Origin: Halobellus rufus
GTDB taxonomy: Archaea; Halobacteriota; Halobacteria; Halobacteriales; Haloferacaceae
Length of the DNA: 64,000 nt
Reading direction: 5' to 3'
NCBI RefSeq assembly: GCF_000739575.1
Contig: NZ_BBJO01000014.1
Coordinates: 350,420 to 414,419 of the forward strand
This document shows, piece after piece, positions 1 to 8,981 of this stretch. The stretch's first letter is position 1; every line of letters starts with the position of its first letter. Under the pieces are notes generated by a model, which worked only from the letters and a program-made list of their open reading frames with translations, did no database searches and was not told where the DNA came from. The position numbers and the translations under genes were made by a program.

Positions 1-1194
1 ATCCTCGGCGAGGTCGTACAACTCGACGGGGTCGAGCTCGCGGATCCCGTCGTGATACGTGCGAAGGAGGATCCAGTCGTCCCAGCGGACCGCCCGCATC
101 GCCGACAGCGCGCCCTGTCCGACGACGAGGTACTCGCGACCGTCGGACTCGCCGTCGGTGACCGACTCGGCGAAGGACCGGCCGTCCCAGCGCTCCGGGA
201 CCTCTCCGCCGGCGAGATCGACGAGCGTCGGCGGCAGGTCGAGGTGGTAGTAGAAGTCGTCGTCGACGCCCTCGGCGACGCCGGGGCCGTGGACGATCAG
301 CGGGATCCGGTTCGTCTTGTCGTCGGCGGTGACGTGGTTGCCGTAGACGTTGAGTTCACCCTGGTTCTCGCCGTGGTCCGCGGTCACCACGACGAGCGTC
401 TCCTCGAAGACGCCCGCCGCCCGCAACTGGTCGAGGAGCTTCTCGATGTAGTCGTCCATGTACTTGATGCCGGTGTCGTAGCCGTCGATCCACTCGACGT
501 ACTCCTCGCGAGTTCCGATCTCGGAGGGCTGTCTCGGCAGCGAGTCGTCCCAGACCGGCGGTTCGCGTGCGCTGTGGAGTCCGTAGCTCTCGTACTGCTC
601 CTCGAGCGTCTCCTGATCCGGCCACTCGGGAGCGGGTTCGTCCTCGAAGGGGTAGCCGTACTCGATCGGCGTGTCGTAGGGCGCGTGCGGGTCCCAGAAG
701 TTGACGTGGAGGTACCAGTCGTCCTCCGTCGCGTGGTCGTCCAGCCACGACTCGGCGAACGGGTACGTGACGTCGGCGCTCTCGAAGCCGCGCTCGCCGG
801 TGTCGATCCACCGGTCGAACCCGTCGACCGTGTGCCACGCGCCGTGGCGTTGTGGAAACGGGCTGATGAGTGCCGTCTCGTGGCCCACGTCGCGCAGGGC
901 GGTCGGAAGCGACCGGTAGCCGTCGGTCGAGGTGTTCGTGTTCCGTCGGTGCCCGCGCTGGCGGAGTTCGGCGTTGACCCCGCCGTGGTTGATCACGCCC
1001 GAGTGGATCCCGAATCGGCTCCCGAAGAAGGCGGTTCGGGAGGGGAGACACGGCGCGTCCGAGACGTAGTAGTTCGTGAACCGGCGGCCGTTCTCCGCGA
1101 GCGAGTCGATGGTGGGGGACGTGTCGCGGTGATACCCGTAGCAGCCGAGGTGGTCCGGTCGCAGCGAGTCGCAGTCGATGACCAGTATGCGCAT
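1..1194 (-). CDS. Sulfatase (arylsulfatase family), 3' end outside window
   Basis: Read on the minus strand from ATG at 1194, the frame stays open to the window edge (398 codons), so the C-terminus is missing. The protein starts MRILVIDCDSLRPDHLGCYG, the metal-binding opening of the alkaline-phosphatase/sulfatase fold. Residues 49-53 read CLPSR, matching the C-x-P-S-R signature whose Cys is converted to formylglycine in type I sulfatases. A later VVVTADHGEN block supplies the second metal-site Asp-His. No signal peptide is visible, so it is probably cytoplasmic. The substrate (sulfated sugar or another sulfate ester) cannot be told. No maturase gene is nearby. The family call is firm. Confidence 0.9.
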   Translation of the reverse strand, partial: MRILVIDCDSLRPDHLGCYGYHRDTSPTIDSLAENGRRFTNYYVSDAPCLPSRTAFFGSRFGIHSGVINHGGVNAELRQRGHRRNTNTSTDGYRSLPTALRDVGHETALISPFPQRHGAWHTVDGFDRWIDTGERGFESADVTYPFAESWLDDHATEDDWYLHVNFWDPHAPYDTPIEYGYPFEDEPAPEWPDQETLEEQYESYGLHSAREPPVWDDSLPRQPSEIGTREEYVEWIDGYDTGIKYMDDYIEKLLDQLRAAGVFEETLVVVTADHGENQGELNVYGNHVTADDKTNRIPLIVHGPGVAEGVDDDFYYHLDLPPTLVDLAGGEVPERWDGRSFAESVTDGESDGREYLVVGQGALSAMRAVRWDDWILLRTYHDGIRELDPVELYDLAED

Positions 1195-1256
1195 CGACCG
1201 AGTAGAACCGGGTATTCTTCAAAAATGTACGGGTGAAACGACGATGGATCCACGAT

Positions 1257-3302
1257 TCAATCGAGTCGGGCACGGAGGCGTTCGAGCGCCTCCGGGTTCT
1301 CCATCGACGAGAGGTCGCCGGGGTCTTCGCCCGCGGCGACCGATCTGACGGCTCTCCGGATGATCTTCCCCGACTGCGTCCGGGGGAGGTCGTCGACGAA
1401 GTGGAGCCCGCACGGCCGGAACGGCTTCCCCTGCTCTCGACCGACGAGCGCTCGAAGTTCGTCCGCGAGCGCCTCGGAGGGTTCGTAATCGGGATCCGGG
1501 ATCACGAACGCGAGGACGGCGGTCCCTGTCGTCTCGTCGGGGACGCCGACGACCGCAGCCTGCGTGACGGCGTCGTGCTCGGCGAGCACGCCCTCGACCT
1601 CCGCGGGGCCGACTTTCCGCCCGGCGACGTTCAGCGCGTCGTCGGCGCGGCCGTGGAGGTACCAGAAGCCGTCCTCGTCCTTCTGCGCCCAGTCGCCGTG
1701 GTCCCAGAGGTCCTCCCACGTCGACCAGTACTCCTCGAGGTACCGCTCGTCGCCGCTCCAGAGGCTCTTGGTCATCGACGGGCAGGAACTCCGCGCGACC
1801 AGATAGCCGCGCTCGTTGTCCTCGGCGACGCTGTCGCCGTCGGCGTCGACGATATCGATGTCCATCCCCAGCCCGGGACCGCCGAGCGAACAGGGTTTCA
1901 GCGGCTGCGTCGGCATCGGCATCAGGAAACAGCCGAGGATCTCTGTACCGCCGGAGATGTTGATGATGGGACACTCGGCGTCGCCCACCGTCTCGTAGAA
2001 CCACTCCCACGACTCGCGGTCCCAGGGCTCGCCGGTCGAACCCAGCAGTCGCAGGCTCGAGAGGTCGTGGCGCTCGACCCAGTCGTCGCCGTGTTCGCGC
2101 AACGCGCGGATCGCCGTCGGCGAGATGCCGAACTGCGTGACGTCGTGGCGGTCGATCAGCTTCCAGAACCGGTCCGGTTCGGGGTGATCGGGCGCGCCCT
2201 CGTACATCACTACCGTCCCGCCGAACGCGTGGTTCCCGATGAGCGTCCACGGCCCCATCATCCAGCCGATGTCGCTCACCCAGAAGATGCGGTCTCCCGG
2301 CTTCTGGTCGAACCCGAAATGAATCTCCTTGGCGGGTTGGACGAGTCCCCCGGCGTGGGTGTGGACGATCCCCTTCGGCCTCCCCGTCGTCCCGGAGGAG
2401 TACAGCAGCATCGACTCCTGATCCGAGGGCAGCGACGTCGACTCGTAGCTGTCGTCGGCGGTCGCGACGGCGTCGTCCCACCACGCGTCGCGACCGTCGC
2501 TCCAGGGGATCGACGACGCCGACGCGCCGGCCGCGTTCCTGCCGTCCGTTCGCGCCTCAGCCTCCCGCGACCCGAGCCGGTCGTAGACGACGACGTCTTC
2601 CACGTACCCGGCCTCGTCGATAGCGCTGTCGGCGGTCGCCTTGAGCGTGACCTCGCTCCCGCGCCGATAGAACCCGTCGCCGGTGAACAGGACCGCACAC
2701 TCGCTGTCCTCGATCCGCGTCGCCGTCGCGTCGACGCCGAATCCCGAGAAGATCGGAACGGCGATCGCGCCCACCTTGAAACACCCGTAGAGGATGGCGG
2801 CCACCTCGGGGACCATCGGCATGTAGAGGCCGACGGTGTCGCCGACGCCGACGCCGACGGATTCGAGGTAGTTCGCGACCCGGTTCGCCTGTGTGTGCAG
2901 ATCACCGAAAGTGACGTCGCGGACGTCACCGGGCTCTCCCTCCCAGAGTATCGCGGTCTCGCCGCGTGAGTCACTCCCGTCGACCGCGTGACGATCGAGG
3001 ACGTTGCGTGCGATGTTGAGCCGACCGCCGGGGTACCAGTCGGTGAACTGCGGGCCGTCGGTGTCGTCGCAGACCGCGTCGTACGGCTCGTCGAATTCGA
3101 GGCCGAGGTAGTCGACGACCTCGTCCCAGAACCACTCGACGCCGGCGTCGTCGCGGTCGTGCTGTCCGGCCGTGCGTGCGAGCAGTTCCTCGTGGTCGTC
3201 GATGTCGTGGGCCTGCATAAACTCCCAGACGTTCGTCGACTCGACCTGCTCCCGGCTCGGTTCGTGGGCAACCGGGTACTGCTCGCCTGGGTGTTCTGTC
3301 AT
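1257..3302 (-). CDS. Acetyl-CoA synthetase-like AMP-forming acyl-CoA ligase
   Basis: 681 residues, the normal length for the acetyl/propionyl-CoA synthetase branch of the ANL superfamily, which activates a carboxylic acid to acyl-AMP and then acyl-CoA. The N-terminal ACAS region (about 20-100) carries the WY/PGG/LN signature. The ATP-binding loop YSSGTTGRPKG is at 301-311, a GGTEI motif sits in the middle, and the C-terminal subdomain ends with PRTQSGKIIRR, whose Lys (about 646) is the adenylation-step lysine. The ATG at 3302 gives a full-length N-terminus. It is monocistronic and divergent from the binding-protein gene at 3666. The acid is probably acetate, propionate or another short acid; I cannot decide which. 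Confidence 0.9.
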   Translation of the reverse strand: MTEHPGEQYPVAHEPSREQVESTNVWEFMQAHDIDDHEELLARTAGQHDRDDAGVEWFWDEVVDYLGLEFDEPYDAVCDDTDGPQFTDWYPGGRLNIARNVLDRHAVDGSDSRGETAILWEGEPGDVRDVTFGDLHTQANRVANYLESVGVGVGDTVGLYMPMVPEVAAILYGCFKVGAIAVPIFSGFGVDATATRIEDSECAVLFTGDGFYRRGSEVTLKATADSAIDEAGYVEDVVVYDRLGSREAEARTDGRNAAGASASSIPWSDGRDAWWDDAVATADDSYESTSLPSDQESMLLYSSGTTGRPKGIVHTHAGGLVQPAKEIHFGFDQKPGDRIFWVSDIGWMMGPWTLIGNHAFGGTVVMYEGAPDHPEPDRFWKLIDRHDVTQFGISPTAIRALREHGDDWVERHDLSSLRLLGSTGEPWDRESWEWFYETVGDAECPIINISGGTEILGCFLMPMPTQPLKPCSLGGPGLGMDIDIVDADGDSVAEDNERGYLVARSSCPSMTKSLWSGDERYLEEYWSTWEDLWDHGDWAQKDEDGFWYLHGRADDALNVAGRKVGPAEVEGVLAEHDAVTQAAVVGVPDETTGTAVLAFVIPDPDYEPSEALADELRALVGREQGKPFRPCGLHFVDDLPRTQSGKIIRRAVRSVAAGEDPGDLSSMENPEALERLRARLD

Positions 3303-3665
3303 CTTTGTGGGGAGTATATGTCCGGTGGGAGTGTGATAATTCTTCCCATTCCGACGATAAAAACGGTGGACGACGGCGTTTGTCCGCTTGCCTGACTACC
3401 CGTTCGCGAAAAGAACCGAACGGACCCGAAACGCGCCGGAGCCTCAGTCGGTTTCGCAACGTTCGGGCAGACACGGCCAGTCTCGGGTCTGTCACACCGC
3501 TAGGGCTCTTGCGGCCACGTCGGCGTTCCGTCACGCTAACAGAAACGGCGTCGTTTTCGCGGTGGGTTTATTATGTTCGATTTCGATGGTTGGGTGAGGT
3601 GTGCGGAAACACGCCACATCCCTCGCCGGGGGGCGTTCATCCGGACACGGCACGAAGGTGACATT
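3303..3665. other. Divergent intergenic region, 363 bp
   Basis: Separates the acyl-CoA ligase (minus) from the binding-protein gene (plus). AT-rich patches that could be TATA boxes lie at about 3340-3364 (minus strand) and about 3566-3575 (TTTATTAT, plus strand). The latter is 90 bp before the ATG at 3666, so it would imply a leader of roughly 65 nt. An in-frame extension upstream of 3666 exists but lacks the Tat signal context at its start. No RNA gene or repeat was recognised. Confidence 0.4.
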
Positions 3666-5489
3666 ATGAGCGCAGAATCACCAGACGACGGCGGTATCGA
3701 CCGACGAACATATTTAGCAGCGCTGAGCGCCACTGCGGCGGCTGGCCTCGCGGGTTGTGGCGGCGGTGGCGGGGGCGACGGTGATGGCGACAGCGGCGGC
3801 GACGGTAGCACTGGCGACAGCGATCAGGAACTCGGCGAACGCGTCCCGACGGTCTCCATCGGGGCGCTCGGCGGCGTGGCGGGCGCCTCCAACATCGAGC
3901 AGGCCAACCTCCACATCCGTGACCAGTTGGAGTCCGTCCTCGGAGTCCCCTCCGAGGTGGCGGTCAAGGAGCTGACGACGTACTGGAACGAGGTGTACAA
4001 CGACGCCCGGACGTTCAGTTTCAGCGTCGACCTCAGCCCGCCGTTCCCCAGCTTCCTGGACCCGGACAACCTCATCGGGCCGTACCACATCTCGTACGCG
4101 GGCGCCAACGGGAAGCCCAACACCAGCAACTACGCGAACTGCGAGTACTCTCAAAAGGTCGAGGCACAGCGGGCGGCAGCGAATCCGGACGAGCGCGAGA
4201 CGTTGGTCAACGAGGCTTTGGCCATCGCGAGCGAGGAGGTGACGCCCATCACCCTCGTGACGAACACGGTGGCGGGCGTCTATCGCACCGACCAAGTCAA
4301 CGCGAGCGGCATCGGCACCGCGGGCGTCGCGGCGCGGAACCCCGAGTTCCTCTGGGAGTCCGAGCCCATCAACGGGGCGGACCAACTCCTCCTGAATATG
4401 ACGCCGGGGAACATCCCCAGCGTCGTCTACCAGAACACCCGACCGGCAACGCCGTGGGTTGGGACGGTGTACATGCCCCTCCTCTACCGGGACAAGGACT
4501 ACGAACTGGCCGCCGGTGCCGCGGAGAGCTGGGACGTCGAGGACGGCTACCAGACCTTCACGTTCAACCTCCGCGACGGGATGACGTTCCACAACGGCGA
4601 TCCCATCACGTCCGAGGACGTGAAGTGGACACTCAACTGGCTCAACGACAACTCCGACGTTCTATCGTCGATCAACTCCTTCCCCTACGAGTCCATCGAG
4701 ACGCCCGACGACACGACCGTCGTCGTCAATATGGAGAGCCCCCAGCCACCGTACATCAACGCCTTCATCCCGAACTGGAGCGGCATCCTCCCCAAGGACG
4801 TGTGGGTCGAGGCCGGGGCCGAGGAGAACCCCAAGGACCCGGACCTCGAGGAGATCATCGGGTCTGGCCCCTACCAGGTCGAGAACTACCAGCCCCGGCA
4901 GATCCTCGCGCTCTCCCAGTACGACGACCACTGGATCGATACCAACGGCGGCGTCACGTTCCGGGGCTACTCCGACCGGCAGACCGCCCGCCGGGCCTTC
5001 GAGGAGGGAAGTCTGAACGTGCTCATCAACAGCACGACGGACACGAACGAGCAGATAAAGCAGTCGCTCGGCGACACCGCGGAGGTCGTCACCGGCGAGG
5101 CGTTCTCCTCCTGGGAGGTGCGCAGCCAACACTCCTTCGCTCCCGCGATGTTCACGGAGTTCCGCCACGCCGTCTCTCAAGCCATCAACCGTCAGCGGAT
5201 GGTGAGTATCCTGAACAGCGGCCAGGGGAGCCCGGAGCTCTACTCCTCGTTCATCGGAAAGACACACCCGTGGCGCCCGCCGGAGGATATGCTCACGCAG
5301 ATCGCGGACAGCCCGCAGGCGAACCCCGAAACCGCCAAGCAGATCCTGCGCGACGAGGGCTGGGGCTGGGACGACAGCGGCCGGCTCCGCTACCCGGCGG
5401 ACAAGGACCTCACGCCGCGCTGGCCCGAGGGCTCCTCGCCGTGTGAGAACCCCGACGGCTTCCCCTGCCTCCCCGACCTCTGCGAGTGA
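3666..5489 (+). CDS. Oligopeptide/dipeptide-type ABC substrate-binding lipoprotein with permuted domain order
   Basis: 607 residues from ATG 3666. Tat-type lipoprotein signal: RR at 13-14 and lipobox LAGC at 28-31, followed by a Gly/Asp linker to about 56. The family is SBP_bac_5 (DppA/OppA), but the order is unusual. Residues about 60-230 match what is normally the C-terminal end of the fold: a helix like IRDQLESVLGV, then a YWNEV block, LDPDN at 131-135, and the helix around NPDERETLVNEALAIA with its following strand. Residues about 240-575 match the normal N-terminal part: AESWDVEDGYQTFTFNLRDG at 286-305, FHNGDPITSEDV at 308-319, GSGPY at 399-403. They end at AKQILRDEGW (557-566), where the canonical protein would run into the segment found here at the N-terminus. 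The tail has three Cys (593, 601, 606). It is convergent with the permease/ATPase operon at 5862-9890, its likely partner. Confidence 0.85.
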   Translation: MSAESPDDGGIDRRTYLAALSATAAAGLAGCGGGGGGDGDGDSGGDGSTGDSDQELGERVPTVSIGALGGVAGASNIEQANLHIRDQLESVLGVPSEVAVKELTTYWNEVYNDARTFSFSVDLSPPFPSFLDPDNLIGPYHISYAGANGKPNTSNYANCEYSQKVEAQRAAANPDERETLVNEALAIASEEVTPITLVTNTVAGVYRTDQVNASGIGTAGVAARNPEFLWESEPINGADQLLLNMTPGNIPSVVYQNTRPATPWVGTVYMPLLYRDKDYELAAGAAESWDVEDGYQTFTFNLRDGMTFHNGDPITSEDVKWTLNWLNDNSDVLSSINSFPYESIETPDDTTVVVNMESPQPPYINAFIPNWSGILPKDVWVEAGAEENPKDPDLEEIIGSGPYQVENYQPRQILALSQYDDHWIDTNGGVTFRGYSDRQTARRAFEEGSLNVLINSTTDTNEQIKQSLGDTAEVVTGEAFSSWEVRSQHSFAPAMFTEFRHAVSQAINRQRMVSILNSGQGSPELYSSFIGKTHPWRPPEDMLTQIADSPQANPETAKQILRDEGWGWDDSGRLRYPADKDLTPRWPEGSSPCENPDGFPCLPDLCE

Positions 5490-5527
5490 CCTGACCACCC
5501 GAGTGGACCGCCCGTGCCGCTCGTCCG

Positions 5528-5542
5528 TTTTGCGCCGTTTTT
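5528..5542 (+). terminator. Oligo-T transcription terminator after binding-protein gene
   Basis: Two T runs (T4 at 5528-5531, T5 at 5538-5542) begin about 40 bp after the stop codon at 5489. Archaeal RNA polymerase terminates on such U-rich tracts. The assignment is by position and composition only. Confidence 0.4.
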
Positions 5543-5861
5543 CTCCCGCCGCGCGGAAAGTTGACACACTCGACCCCGCGTCCACGTGACCGTCTCGCTC
5601 GACCGCAGCAGCTTCGCGATGCGCTACTCGGTCGGCGGGACGACCGACAGGCCTTCGGTCAGTCCCTATCGGTACACCGCCCGTGAGACCGCTGACGCCG
5701 ACTCCACGTCTGAGCGTTTGCTCGACACGCTACTATCGCTCCCTCGTGAGCGGAGGACTTGGTAGTTCGGGAGCGGGACAACGCGGAGAACCGGCCGGGG
5801 GAAGAGAACGTTCGGGACCGAGAACGGGACGAGGACAGACGACGGAGACCCGACGCCCGGG
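5543..5861. other. Convergent intergenic region
   Basis: Lies between the convergent 3' ends of the binding-protein gene and the permease operon. It has the same GC content as the surroundings. Open frames here are short and resemble no family I know. No repeat, RNA gene or obvious remnant was recognised. Confidence 0.4.
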
Positions 5862-6845
5862 CTACTCGCCCTCGATGGTGATGCGCGGGTCGATAATGGT
5901 GTAGAAGATGTCGACCAGGAAGTTCCCCACCACGATCCAGATGGCGATGAGGAGGAACATGAACTGGATGACCGGCGTGTCGCGGGCGAACACCGAGGTG
6001 AGCAACAGCTGCCCGATGCCGGGCCAGTTGAAGACGATCTCGATGAGGACCAGTCCGCTGATGGAGGTGGCGGTCACCGCCGGCAGGACCGTGATGACAG
6101 GCAGGGAGGCGTGTTTCATAATGTGGCGGAACCGAGTCCACTTGCCGAGGCCGAGGAGGCGCTGGTAGACGGCGAACTCCTGGTTGCGGACCTCGACGAC
6201 GCTCCCCCGCATCACCAGCGTGGGGTAGTACATGTACTTGATGACGACCGTTAAGAACGGCAGCGTGTAGTGGTACCAGAAGCTCTCGGTGAGGTATATC
6301 TCCCACCCGGGATTGTTGGTCACGACTTCGATCGACGCGATACTGCCCGAGGGGAACAGGTTCAGCGACATCGAGAAGATGGCGATCAGCAGGATGCCGA
6401 TGAAGAAGTCGGGCGTCGTTCCGACGATGTTCGGCGGGATGATGCCGTACTTCTCGAGGGTGGAGCCGGGGTTGCTCCCCAGCAGTGCGCCGTACAGCGA
6501 GCCGATGACGAAGGCGGCCAAGACACCGGGCAGGGCCAGGATCATCGAGTTGCGCAGCGCGGGCGCGACGACGTCGACGACCGGCTTGCTGAACTGCCGG
6601 GACATCCCGGCGTTCCCGGTCATCATATTACCCATCCACGTGAAGTACTGGATGTAGAGGGGCTCGTCGAGGCCCCACGCCTCGCGGACCGCCTCGACCT
6701 GCTCGGCCGATGCCCCCTGCTGGAGGAGGAGCGTCGCGTAGTCTCCCGGCATCAACCGGAAAGAGAAGAACAGGAACGTGGCGATGGCGAATATCAGCAG
6801 TATCGACACCACCATCCGCCGGGCGTAGTAGTAGAGCCGGCTCAT
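5862..6845 (-). CDS. dppB: Dipeptide/oligopeptide ABC transporter permease (DppB-type)
   Basis: 327 residues. Begins with the N-terminal helix typical of DppB/OppB proteins (YYYARRMVVSILLIFAIATF) and the short RLMPGD motif after it, and ends with several transmembrane helices. The family's coupling-loop region lies around the segment reading RNQEFAVYQRLLGLGK. It pairs with the DppC-type permease at 8982-9890 to form the membrane channel for peptides or other small ligands. Its ATG (6845) overlaps the stop of the ATPase gene by 4 nt (ATGA), so the two are translationally coupled. It is last in the operon, which is unusual: dppB normally comes first, before dppC. Confidence 0.92.
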   Translation of the reverse strand: MSRLYYYARRMVVSILLIFAIATFLFFSFRLMPGDYATLLLQQGASAEQVEAVREAWGLDEPLYIQYFTWMGNMMTGNAGMSRQFSKPVVDVVAPALRNSMILALPGVLAAFVIGSLYGALLGSNPGSTLEKYGIIPPNIVGTTPDFFIGILLIAIFSMSLNLFPSGSIASIEVVTNNPGWEIYLTESFWYHYTLPFLTVVIKYMYYPTLVMRGSVVEVRNQEFAVYQRLLGLGKWTRFRHIMKHASLPVITVLPAVTATSISGLVLIEIVFNWPGIGQLLLTSVFARDTPVIQFMFLLIAIWIVVGNFLVDIFYTIIDPRITIEGE

Positions 6846-8980
6846 CGCGGCTCACCCCCGTCGCTGATGGCGGCCGCAGGCGTGTCGGCGACCTCCTCGC
6901 CGCACTCCTCGTGGTTGTAGTGGAGGTGACAGGCCGTCTGGTGGTCGCCGTCCTCGACATCGACGTAGGCTGGCTTCGTGTCGCAGATGTCCATCCGGTC
7001 GGGACACCGGTCCTTGAACCGACAGCCGCCGGGGAGATCGGTCGCGTCGCCCGGCGTCCCGGGGAGCTCCGCCCACTCCCGCTCGTGGTGCGGATCGGGC
7101 ACCGGGATGGCCTGCAACAGCGATCTGGTGTAGGGATGTTTCGCCCCGTTGAGCAGTTCCATCGTCGGCGCGCTCTCGACCAAGCGGCCGAGGTACATCA
7201 CGTTGACTCGGTCACAGACGTACGAGACCGTCGAGAGGTCGTGAGAGATGTACAGCATCGACACGCCGTACTCGTTGGTCAGGTCGTTGAGGAGGTCGAG
7301 GACCGACGCCTGGGTCGACACGTCGAGCATCGACACCGGCTCGTCGGCCAGGATGACGTCCGGTTCGAGGATGAGCGCACGGGCGATGGCGACCCGCTGT
7401 TTCTCACCCCCGGAAAGCTGTGACTCGCTCCGGTCGATGTACTGCTCGGCGGGCGTGAGCCGCACCTGTTCGAGGATGTCGAGGATCCGCTCCTCGCTGC
7501 GCTCCATATCGTGGATGCGCAGGGGCTCCATCAGCGTCTCACGGACCGTGAAGTGCGGGTTGAGGGTGTTGAACGGGTCCTGAAGGATTATCTGGACGCG
7601 CTGGCGGAACTCCTTCCAATCGCTCTTGTCGAACTCGGAGACTGGGTCGCCGTCGAACAGTATCTCGCCGTCGGTGGGGGAGTACTTACCCATAATCGTC
7701 TGGAGCAGCGTCGACTTCCCACAACCGCTCTCACCGATGACGCCTTGGATCTGGTTACCCTTCAGTTCGAGGTCGACCCCGTCGACGGCGCGGACCGGTT
7801 CGTCCCCCTCGCCGAAGAATCGGGACTTGATGGAGTCGATGATGTTGGTCGACTGGTCGAAGTGCTTGTGGAGGCCGTCCAGTTCGAGGACGGTCTCCTC
7901 GTCGCCCCGATCGGCGGCCGCCGAGGCGCCCTTCGCGACGGGAGTCTCGCCCGCGGCCGCTCCTTCCACGTCGCGCTCGTCGAGGTACTCGGCGGCGAGG
8001 TCCTCTATCTCGTCGTTCCGGATGCAGGCCACTTCGTGGGCGTCGTCGTTGTCGGGAACGGTTTCGAGGGGCGGTGCCCCCTCCCAACACTCCTGCTCTG
8101 CCCACGGACAGCGGTCCGCGAACGTGCAGTAGTCGACCTCCTCCTGGAGCGACGGGGGGACCCCCTCGATGCCTTCGAGTTCCCGGTTGGGATACCGGAT
8201 GTCCGGGAAGGCCTGCTGGAGGAGTATCGTGTAGGGGTGGCGGGGCTCGTCGAAGACGGCCTCCGTCGTCCCCTGCTCGGCGATCTGCCCGCCGTGCATC
8301 ACCGCCATCGAGTTACACATCTCGAAGACGACGGCGATGTCGTGGGTGATGAACAGCAGGCTGAAGTCCCGTATCTCCCGCAGTTCGTCGAGGTGCTTGA
8401 GAAACTGGTCCTGCATAATCACGTCGAGCGCCGTCGTGGGCTCGTCCGCGATGACCATCGAGGGTTCGAGCAGGAGCGAGAAGGCGATGATGGCCCGCTG
8501 TTTCATCCCGCCGGAGAACTGATGCGGGTAGTCGTGGACCCGCGACTCGGGGAGGCCGACGACGTCGAACAGTTGCTTGAGTTCGTCGACGGCCCGTTCC
8601 TCCGACCAGTCGGTGTGGGCCTCCGCGACCTCGATGGCCAACTCGCTGATGCGCGAGAGGGGGTCGAGGCTGTTCATCGCCGACTGCGGGATGACAGCGA
8701 TCTCCTTCCAGCGTATCTTCTCGTTGTACTCCTTCTCGGAGAGGTCCTGGACCTCCTCGCCGCGGTACTTGATCGTTCCCTCGGTGATCGCACCGTTCGA
8801 GTCGAGGGAGTTCGTGACGGCCTGCGCGAGTGTCGACTTCCCGCAGCCGCTCTCCCCGACCAGCCCGAAGTACTCGTTGGGGTCGATGCTGAGCGAGGCG
8901 TCCGTGACCGCACGGAGGTCGCCGGTCTTCGTCTGGTACGTGACGTCTAGGCCTTCGACCTCTAGTAGTGGTTCCGTCAT
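6842..8980 (-). CDS. dppDF: Fused double ATPase of oligopeptide ABC transporter (DppD-DppF)
   Basis: 712 residues from ATG 8980; a GTG nine bases upstream (8989) would add three residues and overlap the dppC stop, so I prefer the ATG. Two complete ABC domains in tandem. The first has GLVGESGCGKST near residue 45 and signature QFSGGMKQRA. The second has GVIGESGCGKST and SQLSGGEKQR. Each is followed by the oligopeptide-transporter C-terminal extension with conserved cysteines (FADRCPWAEQECW and FKDRCPDRMDICD), which in the family caps the ATPase and can hold an iron-sulfur cluster. An Ala/Asp/Glu linker with low complexity joins the halves. One polypeptide therefore replaces the usual DppD plus DppF pair. 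Confidence 0.93.
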   Translation of the reverse strand: MTEPLLEVEGLDVTYQTKTGDLRAVTDASLSIDPNEYFGLVGESGCGKSTLAQAVTNSLDSNGAITEGTIKYRGEEVQDLSEKEYNEKIRWKEIAVIPQSAMNSLDPLSRISELAIEVAEAHTDWSEERAVDELKQLFDVVGLPESRVHDYPHQFSGGMKQRAIIAFSLLLEPSMVIADEPTTALDVIMQDQFLKHLDELREIRDFSLLFITHDIAVVFEMCNSMAVMHGGQIAEQGTTEAVFDEPRHPYTILLQQAFPDIRYPNRELEGIEGVPPSLQEEVDYCTFADRCPWAEQECWEGAPPLETVPDNDDAHEVACIRNDEIEDLAAEYLDERDVEGAAAGETPVAKGASAAADRGDEETVLELDGLHKHFDQSTNIIDSIKSRFFGEGDEPVRAVDGVDLELKGNQIQGVIGESGCGKSTLLQTIMGKYSPTDGEILFDGDPVSEFDKSDWKEFRQRVQIILQDPFNTLNPHFTVRETLMEPLRIHDMERSEERILDILEQVRLTPAEQYIDRSESQLSGGEKQRVAIARALILEPDVILADEPVSMLDVSTQASVLDLLNDLTNEYGVSMLYISHDLSTVSYVCDRVNVMYLGRLVESAPTMELLNGAKHPYTRSLLQAIPVPDPHHEREWAELPGTPGDATDLPGGCRFKDRCPDRMDICDTKPAYVDVEDGDHQTACHLHYNHEECGEEVADTPAAAISDGGEPR

Positions 8981-8981
8981 A

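Noticed and set aside
52..1236. Long plus-strand frame of 394 codons opposite the sulfatase
   Set aside because: It is the GC-driven shadow of the minus-strand sulfatase, with Val/Arg-rich composition and no domain. The sulfatase frame has clear catalytic motifs.
1233..2969. 578-codon plus-strand frame opposite the acyl-CoA ligase
   Set aside because: Arg/Val/Asp-rich low-complexity translation antisense to a complete ANL enzyme; typical high-GC antisense shadow.
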